Virus record (IMG/VR): IMGVR_UViG_3300007351_000205
Coordinates: 1 to 24,974 of that record
DNA: 24,974 nt
Strand: one strand, 5' to 3'
Source of the DNA: a virus
Below are positions 1 to 7,575 of the stretch, one piece after another; the first letter of the stretch is position 1, and every line of letters begins with the position of its first letter. Below the pieces are notes generated by a model. The model searched no databases, was not told where the DNA came from, and saw only the letters and a program-made list of their open reading frames with translations. The position numbers were made by a program, and so were the translations under genes.

Positions 1-853
1 CCATGCGCCGAAATTTATACAAACTGTACTTGCGGATCACCCGGCAGGTGCGCCAGGTGCGATAGCCGACGAAATTGATGCCGCGGCGGATCTTCTGGAT
101 CGTGGTCTTCGACAGCTCCAGCCGCAGCTCGTTTTTCAGAAACTCGATTATCCGCAGCCGGCAGGACAGGCACTGTTCCCTGGTCAGGCCGACCAGGACA
201 AAATCATCCACATATCGCACGTAATGCCGGACCTTGAGCACCCGCTTGATAAAATGATCCAGTGGGTTGAGGTAAATCAGGGCATAGATCTGGCTGAGCA
301 AATTGCCGATCGGGATGCCGCGCGGCGCATCATGCTCGGCGAACAGCATCATCACGTCCACCAGGCGCCGGTCCTTGATCTTGCGCTCGATCAATCGCCG
401 CAGCGCCGCCCGGTCGATGGAATAAAAAAACTTGCGGACATCGAGCTGCAGGAAATACTCCTCGCCGCCGCACCGGCGCATGGCCTGCTGGGTGTAGTCG
501 CTGGCCCGGTGCGTTCCGTAGCCCTTGCGACAGGCAAAGGATGTGGCGATGAACGTCCGGTCGAACAGCGGGTAGATCACCCGGTAAATGGCATGCTGCA
601 CCACCACGTCGGCGAACGCCGGCGCGTGGATTGTCCGCCTCTTCGGCTCGTAAACCTCGAACTCGAAATACGGCTGCGGCTGGTATGTGCCGGCCATCAG
701 TGCCTTGTGCAGGCACATTATCCGCGCCCCCAGGTGCCGCTCGAATTCAAAGCAGGCGCGTTTATTCCGCTTGCCACGCCGAGCGTCCTCGTAGGCTGCG
801 AGCAGGTTGTCTACGCTGAACGCCTTGTCAAAAAGATTTCCGGCCCGTTTCAT
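1..853 (-). CDS. DGR reverse transcriptase (3' end cut by window edge)
   Basis: This reverse transcriptase should copy the TR-derived RNA into adenine-mutated cDNA that replaces the VR of the target gene. I translated it by hand from the ATG at 853: 284 codons are visible and the frame is still open at the edge. Most of a typical 300-400-aa DGR RT is therefore present. The N-terminus MKRAGNLFDKAFSVDNLLAA and an EPKRRTIHAP segment (about 69-78) are typical of the family. The motif A aspartate is D138 in LQLDVRKFFYSID. The segment GIPIGNLLSQ (179-188) replaces the QG..SP motif of group II intron RTs and is the DGR hallmark. The catalytic box is YVDD (214-217), followed by GINFVGYRTWRTCRV, the usual thumb-entry region. 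It is the last gene of the cassette, 125 bases after the TR. The ribosome site before 853 is weak, so the start rests on the conserved N-terminus. Identification as a DGR RT is firm; the missing C-terminus cannot be judged. Confidence 0.96.
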   Translation of the reverse strand, partial: MKRAGNLFDKAFSVDNLLAAYEDARRGKRNKRACFEFERHLGARIMCLHKALMAGTYQPQPYFEFEVYEPKRRTIHAPAFADVVVQHAIYRVIYPLFDRTFIATSFACRKGYGTHRASDYTQQAMRRCGGEEYFLQLDVRKFFYSIDRAALRRLIERKIKDRRLVDVMMLFAEHDAPRGIPIGNLLSQIYALIYLNPLDHFIKRVLKVRHYVRYVDDFVLVGLTREQCLSCRLRIIEFLKNELRLELSKTTIQKIRRGINFVGYRTWRTCRVIRKYSLYKFRRM

Positions 854-978
854 GCAAACGTCTCACTGGTCTTCGGGCAGCGCCCTACCAAAAAGCGATC
901 CGGTAAAATTTCGCCGTTATGCAGGACAACGCATCCCTGTGGCTCCACTATGCGCAGTTTGCGCTTTGAGGGGAACCG
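854..978 (-). other. TR-RT spacer, probably part of the DGR RNA
   Basis: These 125 bases separate the 3' end of the TR from the RT start and contain no gene. In the well-studied Bordetella phage DGR, the comparable spacer of about 140 nt is part of the RNA bound by RT-Avd and primes cDNA synthesis. The length and position here fit that role, which is inferred. A short perfect hairpin (GCGCA, loop GTT, TGCGC on the plus strand) lies at 952-964, just past the TR. Confidence 0.5.
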
Positions 979-1094
979 TAGTCGAGCCGAACGCCCACGT
1001 TGTTGTTCGAGTTCGTCCGAAAGTTGTTCAAATTGGCGGCCCAGGCCCCGGCATTCGTACTGTTGCTCCAATAGCCGCCGGCCAGCCGAAAACA
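979..1094 (-). repeat. DGR template repeat (TR)
   Basis: This 116-base segment aligns without gaps to the VR at 1545-1660 (constant offset 566), with 106 identities. The ten differences are at 979, 982, 1001, 1004, 1006, 1033, 1034, 1055, 1063 and 1067. All are T on the plus strand, hence A in the sense-strand TR, which has 25 adenines here. No C, G or T of the sense TR differs. Read in the target frame it encodes nine AAY (Asn) codons, the codon class whose mutagenesis gives the widest amino-acid choice without making a stop. It lies 15 bases after the Avd stop and is not itself in a convincing gene. The left boundary could be 979 or 981; at 978 a non-adenine mismatch begins. Confidence 0.97.
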
Positions 1095-1109
1095 TGTTAA
1101 TGCGCTGCC

Positions 1110-1511
1110 CTATTGCCATTTCTTTTCATCCTTCAATCTCTTTATCCAGCCGCCGATCATCCTGCCCAGTTCATCGATCATGGCACTTATCGTCAGGTAC
1201 CTGTGCTTCGCCAGGCCCGAATGGTCATCTTCGGTGCGGCCGTCCTTGAATGCGAAATACCCTAGCTCGTTGGCCAGGTGCAGCTGCATCCGGAGCTGCT
1301 CGTGCGTGATATCCAGACTGCTCAAGGTGGTTTTTTTGAGATACCGTTTTTGCCCTTCGGTGATGAGGTCGTATACTTCATATGCCGTGTTCCTGATCCT
1401 GTTCGCCAGCGCGTATTTTTCGTGTTTTGGAAAATGATTCAAATACACATTCAGCAGCTTGGCGAACTCGATAAATTTACGATTTAATTGTGCTTCTGAA
1501 TCTACACCCAT
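1110..1511 (-). CDS. avd: DGR accessory variability determinant (Avd-like)
   Basis: Avd is a small basic four-helix-bundle protein that forms a pentamer, binds the DGR RT and the TR RNA, and is required for retrohoming in characterised systems. This 133-aa product is predicted all-helical. It carries the FPKHEKYALANRIRNTAYEV segment that resembles the FPK..R/YALG.RI signature of Avd and the related 23S rRNA intervening-sequence proteins. It has many Lys/Arg near its C-terminus (GGWIKRLKDEKKW). I prefer the ATG at 1511 (MGVDSEAQ) over a GTG two codons upstream at 1517; GAG lies five bases before the ATG. It starts 20 bases after the target stop and ends 15 bases before the TR, the same order (target, avd, TR, RT) as in Bordetella phage BPP-1. 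Function is assigned by family and position. Confidence 0.93.
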   Translation of the reverse strand: MGVDSEAQLNRKFIEFAKLLNVYLNHFPKHEKYALANRIRNTAYEVYDLITEGQKRYLKKTTLSSLDITHEQLRMQLHLANELGYFAFKDGRTEDDHSGLAKHRYLTISAMIDELGRMIGGWIKRLKDEKKWQ

Positions 1512-1531
1512 AAACACTCGCTATCGCTCGT

Positions 1532-3178
1532 TCAGCCAATGTAACAGGCGAGCCGAACGCCCACGTCGTGGCTCGAGTTCGTCCGAAAGTTGTTCAAAGG
1601 GGCGGCCCAGGCCCCGGCATACGTACTGCTGCCCCAATAGCCGCCGGCCAGCCGAAAACACTGATCGCGGATATATTGGTAGATAGAGTCCGCACCGAAC
1701 TGGCTTGACCCTACCGCCGACAGCCCGGTGACAAGCGGGAAGCCTGCGCAATCGAGCAGCCATGCCGCCCCGCTTGGCTCCCCTGACAGCACCTGGCCGG
1801 CACCGTTGCCGAATCGCTGCGAGAATCCATTATTCGGATAATCAGTCCTGAACGCCGGAGTCACAGCGTCCATCATCGCAGCCACACCGGTTGTGCCCCA
1901 GTGGTCTGTTGCCGATGCGGTCCCGGATGTAAAATCCTTCATCGCCGTGGTCTGCTTGGCAACATAGAACGTCCCTTTCGTTATCGTCCCAGGGTCGGCC
2001 CCTGCGTCATAGGCAGCATAGGCGGTCGTGTCCGGTGCGGTCTCTAGTGTGAAGGTGTTGGCATCCGGCGTAGCGGCCACGGTCCACAATTTATCCTTGA
2101 AATTTGTCCAATTGGCCTGGGTGATCCCGTTGATCTGTATCACGCTCCCGGCTGATAACCCGTGTCCGGTCACAGTGAAAACTGGCGTCGCTGCCGAGGT
2201 GATGCCTTCAATCGCCGGTGAGGTTGCAACGCAGGTCATCCCGATAACCGGCTCCCACATCAGCCCGTTGACATCCGCCTCGCCGCAATTTTGACCGTTG
2301 CAGGTACTTTTTGCGAACACGTTTCCTGCGCCACCGCCGTACCCTGCGGACCCGGCCTTGCCGCAGTTGCTGTACCCGTCCGACTCCCATTTGACAGACG
2401 TGTCGTTAACGTCCGACAACGCGTTATTATTGCAGCCTTTGGCAAAATTGGCGATCCCGGTAGCGTCGTACCAAGCGCAGTTAGCGGTAGACGTCGCAGC
2501 CTGGGCATGGGCCAGCGCCAGCAGCGCTACCCAGGAACGCTGGAATACCGATGACTGATGCCAGATCGAGCTGGCGTTGGCCGCGCCATCCACCCCGTCC
2601 CTGGCCTTGGCTGCGTTGATCACCTCGTAATATTGATTAACGCTGCACGCGGTAAGATCGGCGATGGGGTTATGATCCGCATGACACGAGATCGGCAGCC
2701 CGTTTTTAACTGAGCTGGCGATGTATCCGGCCCCCCACGCCTGCTTGGAGTTGGGGTACTTGTCCCTGGTAAACCCGCGCACATTGTGCCCGCCGTCGAT
2801 AAACGCTCGGTGCCTGGCATAGCCTGCCGCATTGGCGGCAGCGTCGCTGGAAAAGAACCACTCCGGCTTGATATCTATGGAGTTGACCCCGTAGGTCGCA
2901 TAGGTCGGATTATCGACATGCCCGATCCTGTACCATCCCATGGGCCGCCAGATGCACACCGCACCCGACGCGGTAATATAGTTGCCGTAATTGTCGTGGC
3001 CAAGGATGCGAGTTCCCGGCAACTCAAAAATCCCGTGCGCGGCATGATTAAGCGGGCAGATCCCCACCCCGAACCCGACTCCGCCGGGGGTGCCGATGTG
3101 GTTGAGGCGACCGCCGAACCTCGGCGAAAGCGGATCGCCCTGGCCCGGGCCGAATGGACTATGGATCGGCGGCGACAT
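1532..3178 (-). CDS. DGR target protein, probable receptor-binding tail protein with C-terminal variable C-type-lectin-like domain
   Basis: This 548-aa protein carries the VR in its last codons and is the substrate of the retroelement. The C-terminus reads CFRLAGGYWGSSTYAGAWAA, then PLNNFRTNSSHDVGVRL and a short tail to TGA. The G.W, AGAWA and FR..S...GVRL elements match the C-type-lectin/formylglycine-enzyme-like fold shared by DGR targets. Residues about 325-395 contain a GHGLSAGSVIQINGI segment of the kind found in small beta modules of phage fibres (sometimes annotated E1/FCCH-like). It may be an inserted linker domain. A Gly/Asn/Cys-rich stretch precedes it. There is no signal peptide, so a structural virion role is likely. 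The gene follows fibre and tail-tip genes, placing the product at the adsorption end of the tail. Receptor binding is inferred from that context and from known phage DGRs. Confidence 0.93.
   Translation of the reverse strand: MSPPIHSPFGPGQGDPLSPRFGGRLNHIGTPGGVGFGVGICPLNHAAHGIFELPGTRILGHDNYGNYITASGAVCIWRPMGWYRIGHVDNPTYATYGVNSIDIKPEWFFSSDAAANAAGYARHRAFIDGGHNVRGFTRDKYPNSKQAWGAGYIASSVKNGLPISCHADHNPIADLTACSVNQYYEVINAAKARDGVDGAANASSIWHQSSVFQRSWVALLALAHAQAATSTANCAWYDATGIANFAKGCNNNALSDVNDTSVKWESDGYSNCGKAGSAGYGGGAGNVFAKSTCNGQNCGEADVNGLMWEPVIGMTCVATSPAIEGITSAATPVFTVTGHGLSAGSVIQINGITQANWTNFKDKLWTVAATPDANTFTLETAPDTTAYAAYDAGADPGTITKGTFYVAKQTTAMKDFTSGTASATDHWGTTGVAAMMDAVTPAFRTDYPNNGFSQRFGNGAGQVLSGEPSGAAWLLDCAGFPLVTGLSAVGSSQFGADSIYQYIRDQCFRLAGGYWGSSTYAGAWAAPLNNFRTNSSHDVGVRLACYIG
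1545..1660 (-). repeat. DGR variable repeat (VR)
   Basis: This is the recipient copy of the TR, ending 10 bases before the target stop codon. Relative to the sense TR there are ten adenine substitutions: five A to G, four A to C and one A to T. The coding consequences, in order from the VR 5' end, are Ser to Gly, Asn to Ser, Asn to Tyr, Asn to Pro (both bases), Asn to Ser, Asn to His, Asn to Asp, Asp to Ala and Tyr to Cys. The last codon also differs at one non-adenine at the repeat boundary. The G/C-rich adenine-poor 3' part (sense GTGGGCGTTCGGCTC) is identical in both copies and corresponds to the homing-initiation region of other DGRs. No clear cruciform follows the VR. Confidence 0.97.
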
Positions 3179-3179
3179 C

Positions 3180-3545
3180 TTATCTCACCCAGTCAACGCC
3201 GGCGGCTGACGCCGTGGCCGGCTTGTTGAGCCGGATTGACATGGCCCCGTACATGCTGATAATGTGGTTGGTGCTTGTCAGGCTCTTTGCGTCGGCCCCG
3301 TCGATCTTAAGCTGCTCCCACGCTGATCCGTTCCATCTCTGCAATGTTATGGCCTCGCCATCGGCCAGAACGCCGGTCAGCTGCAGCGATGATCCGAGCC
3401 CCTCGGGGATGATGATCTCCCGTGTCGCCGCGCCAGTCGTCGGCGCGATCAGCTGCGTGGTCGGCCCCCAGGCCAGCGCGTCAGCGGCCGCGATCGGCGT
3501 GCCGCAAAGAATCAGTGCGATTGCGATAACCCGTGCGAATCTCAT
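3180..3545 (-). CDS. small exported or virion-associated protein of unknown function
   Basis: I do not recognise this 121-aa protein. Its N-terminus (MRFARVIAIALILCGTPIAA) has a basic start, a hydrophobic core and a small-residue stretch ending near ADALA, which is a good Sec signal peptide. The mature part would be about 95 residues, beta-rich in appearance and with no cysteines. A strong Shine-Dalgarno (GGGAGGAAAGC) precedes the ATG. The stop is one base from the start of the DGR target, so the two are almost certainly co-translated. A signal peptide is unusual in a block of tail genes. The product might be exported to the periplasm of the lysogen or might chaperone the target, but nothing in the sequence decides between these. 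Confidence 0.8.
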   Translation of the reverse strand: MRFARVIAIALILCGTPIAAADALAWGPTTQLIAPTTGAATREIIIPEGLGSSLQLTGVLADGEAITLQRWNGSAWEQLKIDGADAKSLTSTNHIISMYGAMSIRLNKPATASAAGVDWVR

Positions 3546-3562
3546 GCTTTCCTCCCCTTTGA

Positions 3563-4759
3563 TTATGTGTAATAGCGCGCGTCCGCAACAAAGTGCGCCC
3601 GTGCCAGCCCAAGATTTGTATTCGCCGCCGTGGTCAATACCGATGCGGAACTCGCGCTAACCTGGCCGGCCGCCGCGGCTATGTCGCCGTCAACCTCGTG
3701 GTCGATCTTGCCGACGGTTCCGGTTGTCGGCGAGTATACGGAGACGGTCGGCCTCGTCCGCATGGGTGCAGGGAATACCAGGCTGAAGCAGGTCCGGTAG
3801 GCGGTTATTGATGCCTGCATGAGTACGTGCCTGCCGTATCCGTCGATCGATCCCGGCTTGACTGCGGTATCGTATGTTTTGAACATATAGGGCGCGCACA
3901 GGGCGCCCTCCTCCTCCCACGATCGAGGAACGTACGGGGACGGATACATCCCCCGCTCCAGCTTCGGCCGCCAGAACGTGCTGGTTCCGGATTTTTTCAA
4001 TTCAAGGAATCCCGAGTTGCCGGATGCGCCCAAAACCCATGTGAATGGCGCGCCAGGGGTAACCGTGGTCCATGTCGTTACCCCCAGGCCATAAATCTGG
4101 ACCGCTCCGGACTGGATGGAGAAGACGACCTGCTCGCCATTTGCGGCAAGGATGTCATCATTTTTCTGCCCAAGCTCGGTCGCGCCAAGGTTGACGTTGC
4201 CGCTGCCGTCGATGCTGTATATCTGCGTAGTGCCTGTCCGGTTGATCCACATGGAATGGGCGTAAACATTGTTTGCGATGGTCGCGACCCCGTCAGCCGG
4301 GTAGGCATCAAAGTTGTGATTGAACCCAGGATTGATCAGGAGGTTCTTTCCGGACTCAGCCACGAACATGAACGGCCTGACCGTGCCGATTCTGTAAATT
4401 GTGCTGGCCCCGGTATCCGCGACAGCCAGCGGGACATAGTCGCCGGTTGGCGGCGAGGTCGATGCGGCAACAGCCCCAGAGCTGTTTACGTACACATAGT
4501 TCAGGCTGTCAGCGGCCAGCGTCACGCTTGCGGCAGCGACCGCATAGCGAACCCCGCCTGTCCACGCGACCAGCGCAGTGTACCCAGCGCTCAGGCCGCC
4601 GCCATCAGACACCAGTCCGCCAGAAATAATTCTGTTGCGCGAATTCAGCGCGCCGGCAACAAAATCCACGATGGCCAGGTTTTCATTCAGCAGGACGTCC
4701 CAATTTGCGTCGTTGTAGGCCTGCGCCCTCAGTTTTAAAAAATTGGTGTAGGTGGTCAT
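3563..4759 (-). CDS. putative tail fibre or tail-associated structural protein
   Basis: This 398-aa product begins MTTYTNFLKLRAQAYNDANW and has a central stretch with LNYVYVNSSGAVAASTSPPT, a pattern often seen in phage fibre or appendage N-termini that attach to the tail tip. The second half (from about residue 130) contains an NLLINPGFNHNFDAYP segment. This resembles the NLLINGNF.. motif that opens carbohydrate-binding-like domains of many tail fibres, followed by beta-rich sequence. No enzymatic motif is visible. The gene has a GAGGGA ribosome site within the preceding stop region and sits between a tail-tip block and the DGR target. Assignment as a fibre is from composition, motif and position. 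Confidence 0.72.
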   Translation of the reverse strand: MTTYTNFLKLRAQAYNDANWDVLLNENLAIVDFVAGALNSRNRIISGGLVSDGGGLSAGYTALVAWTGGVRYAVAAASVTLAADSLNYVYVNSSGAVAASTSPPTGDYVPLAVADTGASTIYRIGTVRPFMFVAESGKNLLINPGFNHNFDAYPADGVATIANNVYAHSMWINRTGTTQIYSIDGSGNVNLGATELGQKNDDILAANGEQVVFSIQSGAVQIYGLGVTTWTTVTPGAPFTWVLGASGNSGFLELKKSGTSTFWRPKLERGMYPSPYVPRSWEEEGALCAPYMFKTYDTAVKPGSIDGYGRHVLMQASITAYRTCFSLVFPAPMRTRPTVSVYSPTTGTVGKIDHEVDGDIAAAAGQVSASSASVLTTAANTNLGLARAHFVADARYYT

Positions 4760-4769
4760 ATTATTTCCC

Positions 4770-5237
4770 TCAAAAGCTGATTTCCCACTGGCACACCAGT
4801 ATGCTTCCGCTCGGCTTGCTGATGGTCGGCGATATCAGTACCCTGGAAAAGAGGACGCTGCCAAAAAACAGCCCTGCCTCTGCCAGCGTCCCGACTGCTT
4901 CGTCCGTGTCAAAAAATGCCCTGGCGAAAATTTTATGACTGTCGGTGCCAAAACCCTGCCACGGAACCCGAACCAGACTTGCACTGGCCAGCTGCGACGA
5001 CAGCGCGGTGTCCCCGACGACCGGAGCCGCATTGCCAGTGCCCACCGCTATTGCAGTTAGGTTCTGCTGTCCTGTTGATCCGGCGGCCCTAGCTGCCAGC
5101 CATTTTTTCCCCTCGTTAACGATCAGGTTGTCGATTCGTCTGCCGGCAATGACCAGCAGGCTGTCAGATTGAATCAGCCACGCGGAAAAAACCCCCTTCG
5201 CCATGACCGAATCAGATATCAGGTTATTATGCTCCAT
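4770..5237 (-). CDS. phage tail-associated protein of unknown function
   Basis: The 155-aa protein starts MEHNNLISDSVMAKGVFSAW and contains a GRRIDNLIVNEGKKWLAARA segment followed by TAIAVGTGNAAPVVGDTALS. That last kind of sequence (a G.G....V.GDT.L motif) is common in small baseplate-wedge-side or fibre-adaptor proteins of siphophages. I chose the ATG at 5237 rather than the longer frame reaching 5339, because GAGGGGGGT immediately precedes this ATG and the longer version would overlap the upstream gene by more than 100 bases. It overlaps the stop of the upstream 782-aa gene by 11 bases. The C-terminus (PSGSILVCQWEISF) looks like a compact beta domain. Specific role unknown. Confidence 0.75.
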   Translation of the reverse strand: MEHNNLISDSVMAKGVFSAWLIQSDSLLVIAGRRIDNLIVNEGKKWLAARAAGSTGQQNLTAIAVGTGNAAPVVGDTALSSQLASASLVRVPWQGFGTDSHKIFARAFFDTDEAVGTLAEAGLFFGSVLFSRVLISPTISKPSGSILVCQWEISF

Positions 5238-7575
5238 ACCCCCCCTCGCCGTACCCTCCGGCCCCGTACCCGGTTCCGTCCAGAGTGCCTGAGAATTGTT
5301 CTGTCGCCGCAATCGTGTCCGCCAGGCCAGCCTCAACAACGGATCTGACAGAGGCCTTGATTGTTATCCTGAACAGGTTGATTCCCCCGTTTTTCCCAGA
5401 ACCAAAAACCCGCGTCAGACCGGTGATGTCGCCCTTGATGACCTTGAATTTGCTGAACTCAGTATGCAGGACTACCACATCGTCAAACTCAAGCGGAAAC
5501 GCTTCCAGGTAGGTATTGAATGTCACCAGGGCGAAAGGGTTCGCCCATTCCGCAATGTAGAAATTGGCCAGGGCTGTGGCCATGGTCCCATCGTTCACCA
5601 GGTAGAAGTCAAGGACCGCTTCCTGCAGGCCGAATTTGTCGATGGATGCCTGATCCTTGACCTCCTTGACGGCCGTGTAACTGGCCAGCACGTCAGTGGC
5701 CGCATAGCGGATCTGCACCTTATTCAGCACGTCGCGGACGCTCTGCCTTGCCACTCCGATGGATTTCTGCTGCGTGCTGGCTGCGGTGAAGTGGAGGTTG
5801 ATGTCCTTGTCCGCAACATTCTTCCTGATTATCAGCTTGATGCCGCCGCCGTTATATATCAGCCGGGCACGGCACTGCTGGCACATAGCAACCAACACTT
5901 CCCGGCATCGCATATCGCCGGGGATGAACCCGTTGAAAGAGTAACCATTAGTGGTGAACCAGGTTTTTGCCGTGGCAAATGTCGCCGCATCGATGGCCCC
6001 GGCAATCCCGATGATCCCCAATACCGAGGTGATGGCATCGGCCGGGTTGGTGTTGCCGGTACCCGATGACAGGTCGCAGGTGAGATTCGTTGAATGGGTC
6101 TTAATGTACGGTTTGTACTGTATTTCACAGCGAACCATATCCAGTTGGCACAGCGTCCGCGAATATGCCGATGAATAGTTGGTCTGACAAAGTGCTTCGA
6201 GCCGTATTTGGTATCCGGTTTTCGCACCACTCCAGCCGCGCGACGTCTGGTCCATGGTCAAATCGAAATCCCCGGCGCCGGATTCTGTTTTCGAGTCGCT
6301 CGCCTCCCAGTATCCTGATACCCCGATCACCCTGACGAATCCCCAATCCTGCATGGTGATCACTCCGCCGTTCGTTTGATATCCGTTGAGTTTAACCTTT
6401 GCAGATACCAACTCGGCGTGGCTTGCTATACCCTCAGATATTCCGGTCGACTGTTGTGCCTCCTGCCATGCGTAAACCGCATTGATAGTCCAGCTGCTGG
6501 CGGTCCTGGTAGCCATACGAAATACACCGTTGTCGGACTGGATTGCTGCGCTGGTGTTGTTCTCCCAGGTGACAGTTCCTCCCACCGACCCTGCCGTGAA
6601 ATTATCGGCATTATTGGTCACCGCGGTGCTGCTCGTCGATTTGATCCACGGGTCACCATGCAGGAAGCCAACTTGAACCGGATTACGGTCCTTGTAAATC
6701 GTATGCGGCCCGGAGTATACCACCCCGTCAACATAGACCGGCCCCACGACTGGCAACGGCCCCTGTCCGAACGAATACAGATACTCGTGGTTGTACTTGA
6801 ACACCTTTTGCCCGGAGCTATGCGGGAACGCAGCCGACCAGGTGGTGCCTGCGCTTACCCCCCTGGTGCAGCCGGTGAAGCTGTTGCCGGAGATGCCTGT
6901 ATAGCTGATCTGCTCAAAATCGATGACGATGGACCCAGGAGCGGTAAACCCTGCCGTGGCCGGGCTGGATGTGCAGGCGATGGTCGTGGCGGCGGCGGAC
7001 AGGTCGCCGGCCAGTTCCACAACAGGCCTGGCTCCATATTGAGATCCTGGGGCGTTGGATACGGAGCCGATCACTACCCCGTAGAAATTATTGTCCTCAG
7101 TGGACAGCTGCCCGATATACGGGTCCGCCCTCTGGTTGAGGGATACCAGATCCAGCGCCAGGAGGAGGCTGGCCTCGCTGTATTCAATGGGATCCTGGAC
7201 AATGAACCTGTCGATGAGCACTTTCGCGCTTTCCGGCGTCCCATCAAACCATTGATAGAGAGACACCTCGGTGTTTTCAGGCGCCTCGTCGTTGAATCTG
7301 GAGGAAAAGGGAATCGCCCCGATATTCAACAGGGTGACCGTGGCCTGCCTGGTGCCCTGGTTGGTCCCTCTGATCACGTCCTCGATGGTGCTTGTGTCTG
7401 CCAGCTCTCCCCAATTTTCGACAATGGGCAGGTATGCGTTTGCCAGGGCCGACCCGTATTCCTGGTCCGACACGTAGATCGTGCCTGACGCAAAGGCGAA
7501 CTCAAGCAGCTGGCGCGGCTTCCGCCCCTGCCTGGCCAGTTCGGCAAGGAACTCCTGGGGGAGATCCGTGCGCAT
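5227..7575 (-). CDS. large tail-tip / hub-like structural protein
   Basis: This 782-aa product is the largest protein encoded in the window. Its first 150 residues (QEFLAELARQGRKPRQLLEF..., with DRFIVQDPIEYSEASLLLAL) match the style of tail-tip or distal-tail proteins that meet the tail tube. Residues about 185-260 contain a module ending FTGCTRG..AGT, a recurrent beta module in phage tip proteins. A later part (about 540-600) has MRCREVLVAMCQQCRARLIY and GGGIKLIIRK, typical of hub-like proteins. The extreme C-terminus is a Gly/Tyr repeat (GYGAGGYGEGGYGA). Its start overlaps the stop of the 122-aa gene (ATGA). Position after the tape measure is where siphophages encode distal tail and hub proteins. 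A host-attachment or hub role is inferred. Confidence 0.75.
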   Translation of the reverse strand: MRTDLPQEFLAELARQGRKPRQLLEFAFASGTIYVSDQEYGSALANAYLPIVENWGELADTSTIEDVIRGTNQGTRQATVTLLNIGAIPFSSRFNDEAPENTEVSLYQWFDGTPESAKVLIDRFIVQDPIEYSEASLLLALDLVSLNQRADPYIGQLSTEDNNFYGVVIGSVSNAPGSQYGARPVVELAGDLSAAATTIACTSSPATAGFTAPGSIVIDFEQISYTGISGNSFTGCTRGVSAGTTWSAAFPHSSGQKVFKYNHEYLYSFGQGPLPVVGPVYVDGVVYSGPHTIYKDRNPVQVGFLHGDPWIKSTSSTAVTNNADNFTAGSVGGTVTWENNTSAAIQSDNGVFRMATRTASSWTINAVYAWQEAQQSTGISEGIASHAELVSAKVKLNGYQTNGGVITMQDWGFVRVIGVSGYWEASDSKTESGAGDFDLTMDQTSRGWSGAKTGYQIRLEALCQTNYSSAYSRTLCQLDMVRCEIQYKPYIKTHSTNLTCDLSSGTGNTNPADAITSVLGIIGIAGAIDAATFATAKTWFTTNGYSFNGFIPGDMRCREVLVAMCQQCRARLIYNGGGIKLIIRKNVADKDINLHFTAASTQQKSIGVARQSVRDVLNKVQIRYAATDVLASYTAVKEVKDQASIDKFGLQEAVLDFYLVNDGTMATALANFYIAEWANPFALVTFNTYLEAFPLEFDDVVVLHTEFSKFKVIKGDITGLTRVFGSGKNGGINLFRITIKASVRSVVEAGLADTIAATEQFSGTLDGTGYGAGGYGEGGYGA

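Noticed and set aside
1-853. Group II intron or retron reverse transcriptase
   Set aside because: No maturase-type QG..SP motif, no intron structure or msr/msd; the SQ motif, Avd, TR and VR identify a DGR.
850-1119. Minus-strand 89-codon frame covering the TR
   Set aside because: The TR is a non-coding template; this frame is different from the target frame and probably chance.
224-1249. Plus-strand frame spanning RT, spacer and TR
   Set aside because: It runs antisense to a well-conserved DGR RT and through the TR; no homology.
1510-1545. Cruciform just after the VR, as in BPP-1
   Set aside because: The GCGA-type repeats here are direct, not inverted, and do not make a convincing stem.
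3563-4759. Second DGR target in the fibre gene
   Set aside because: No stretch resembling the TR (AGAWA...LNNFR) is present in this gene or elsewhere outside 979-1094 and 1545-1660.
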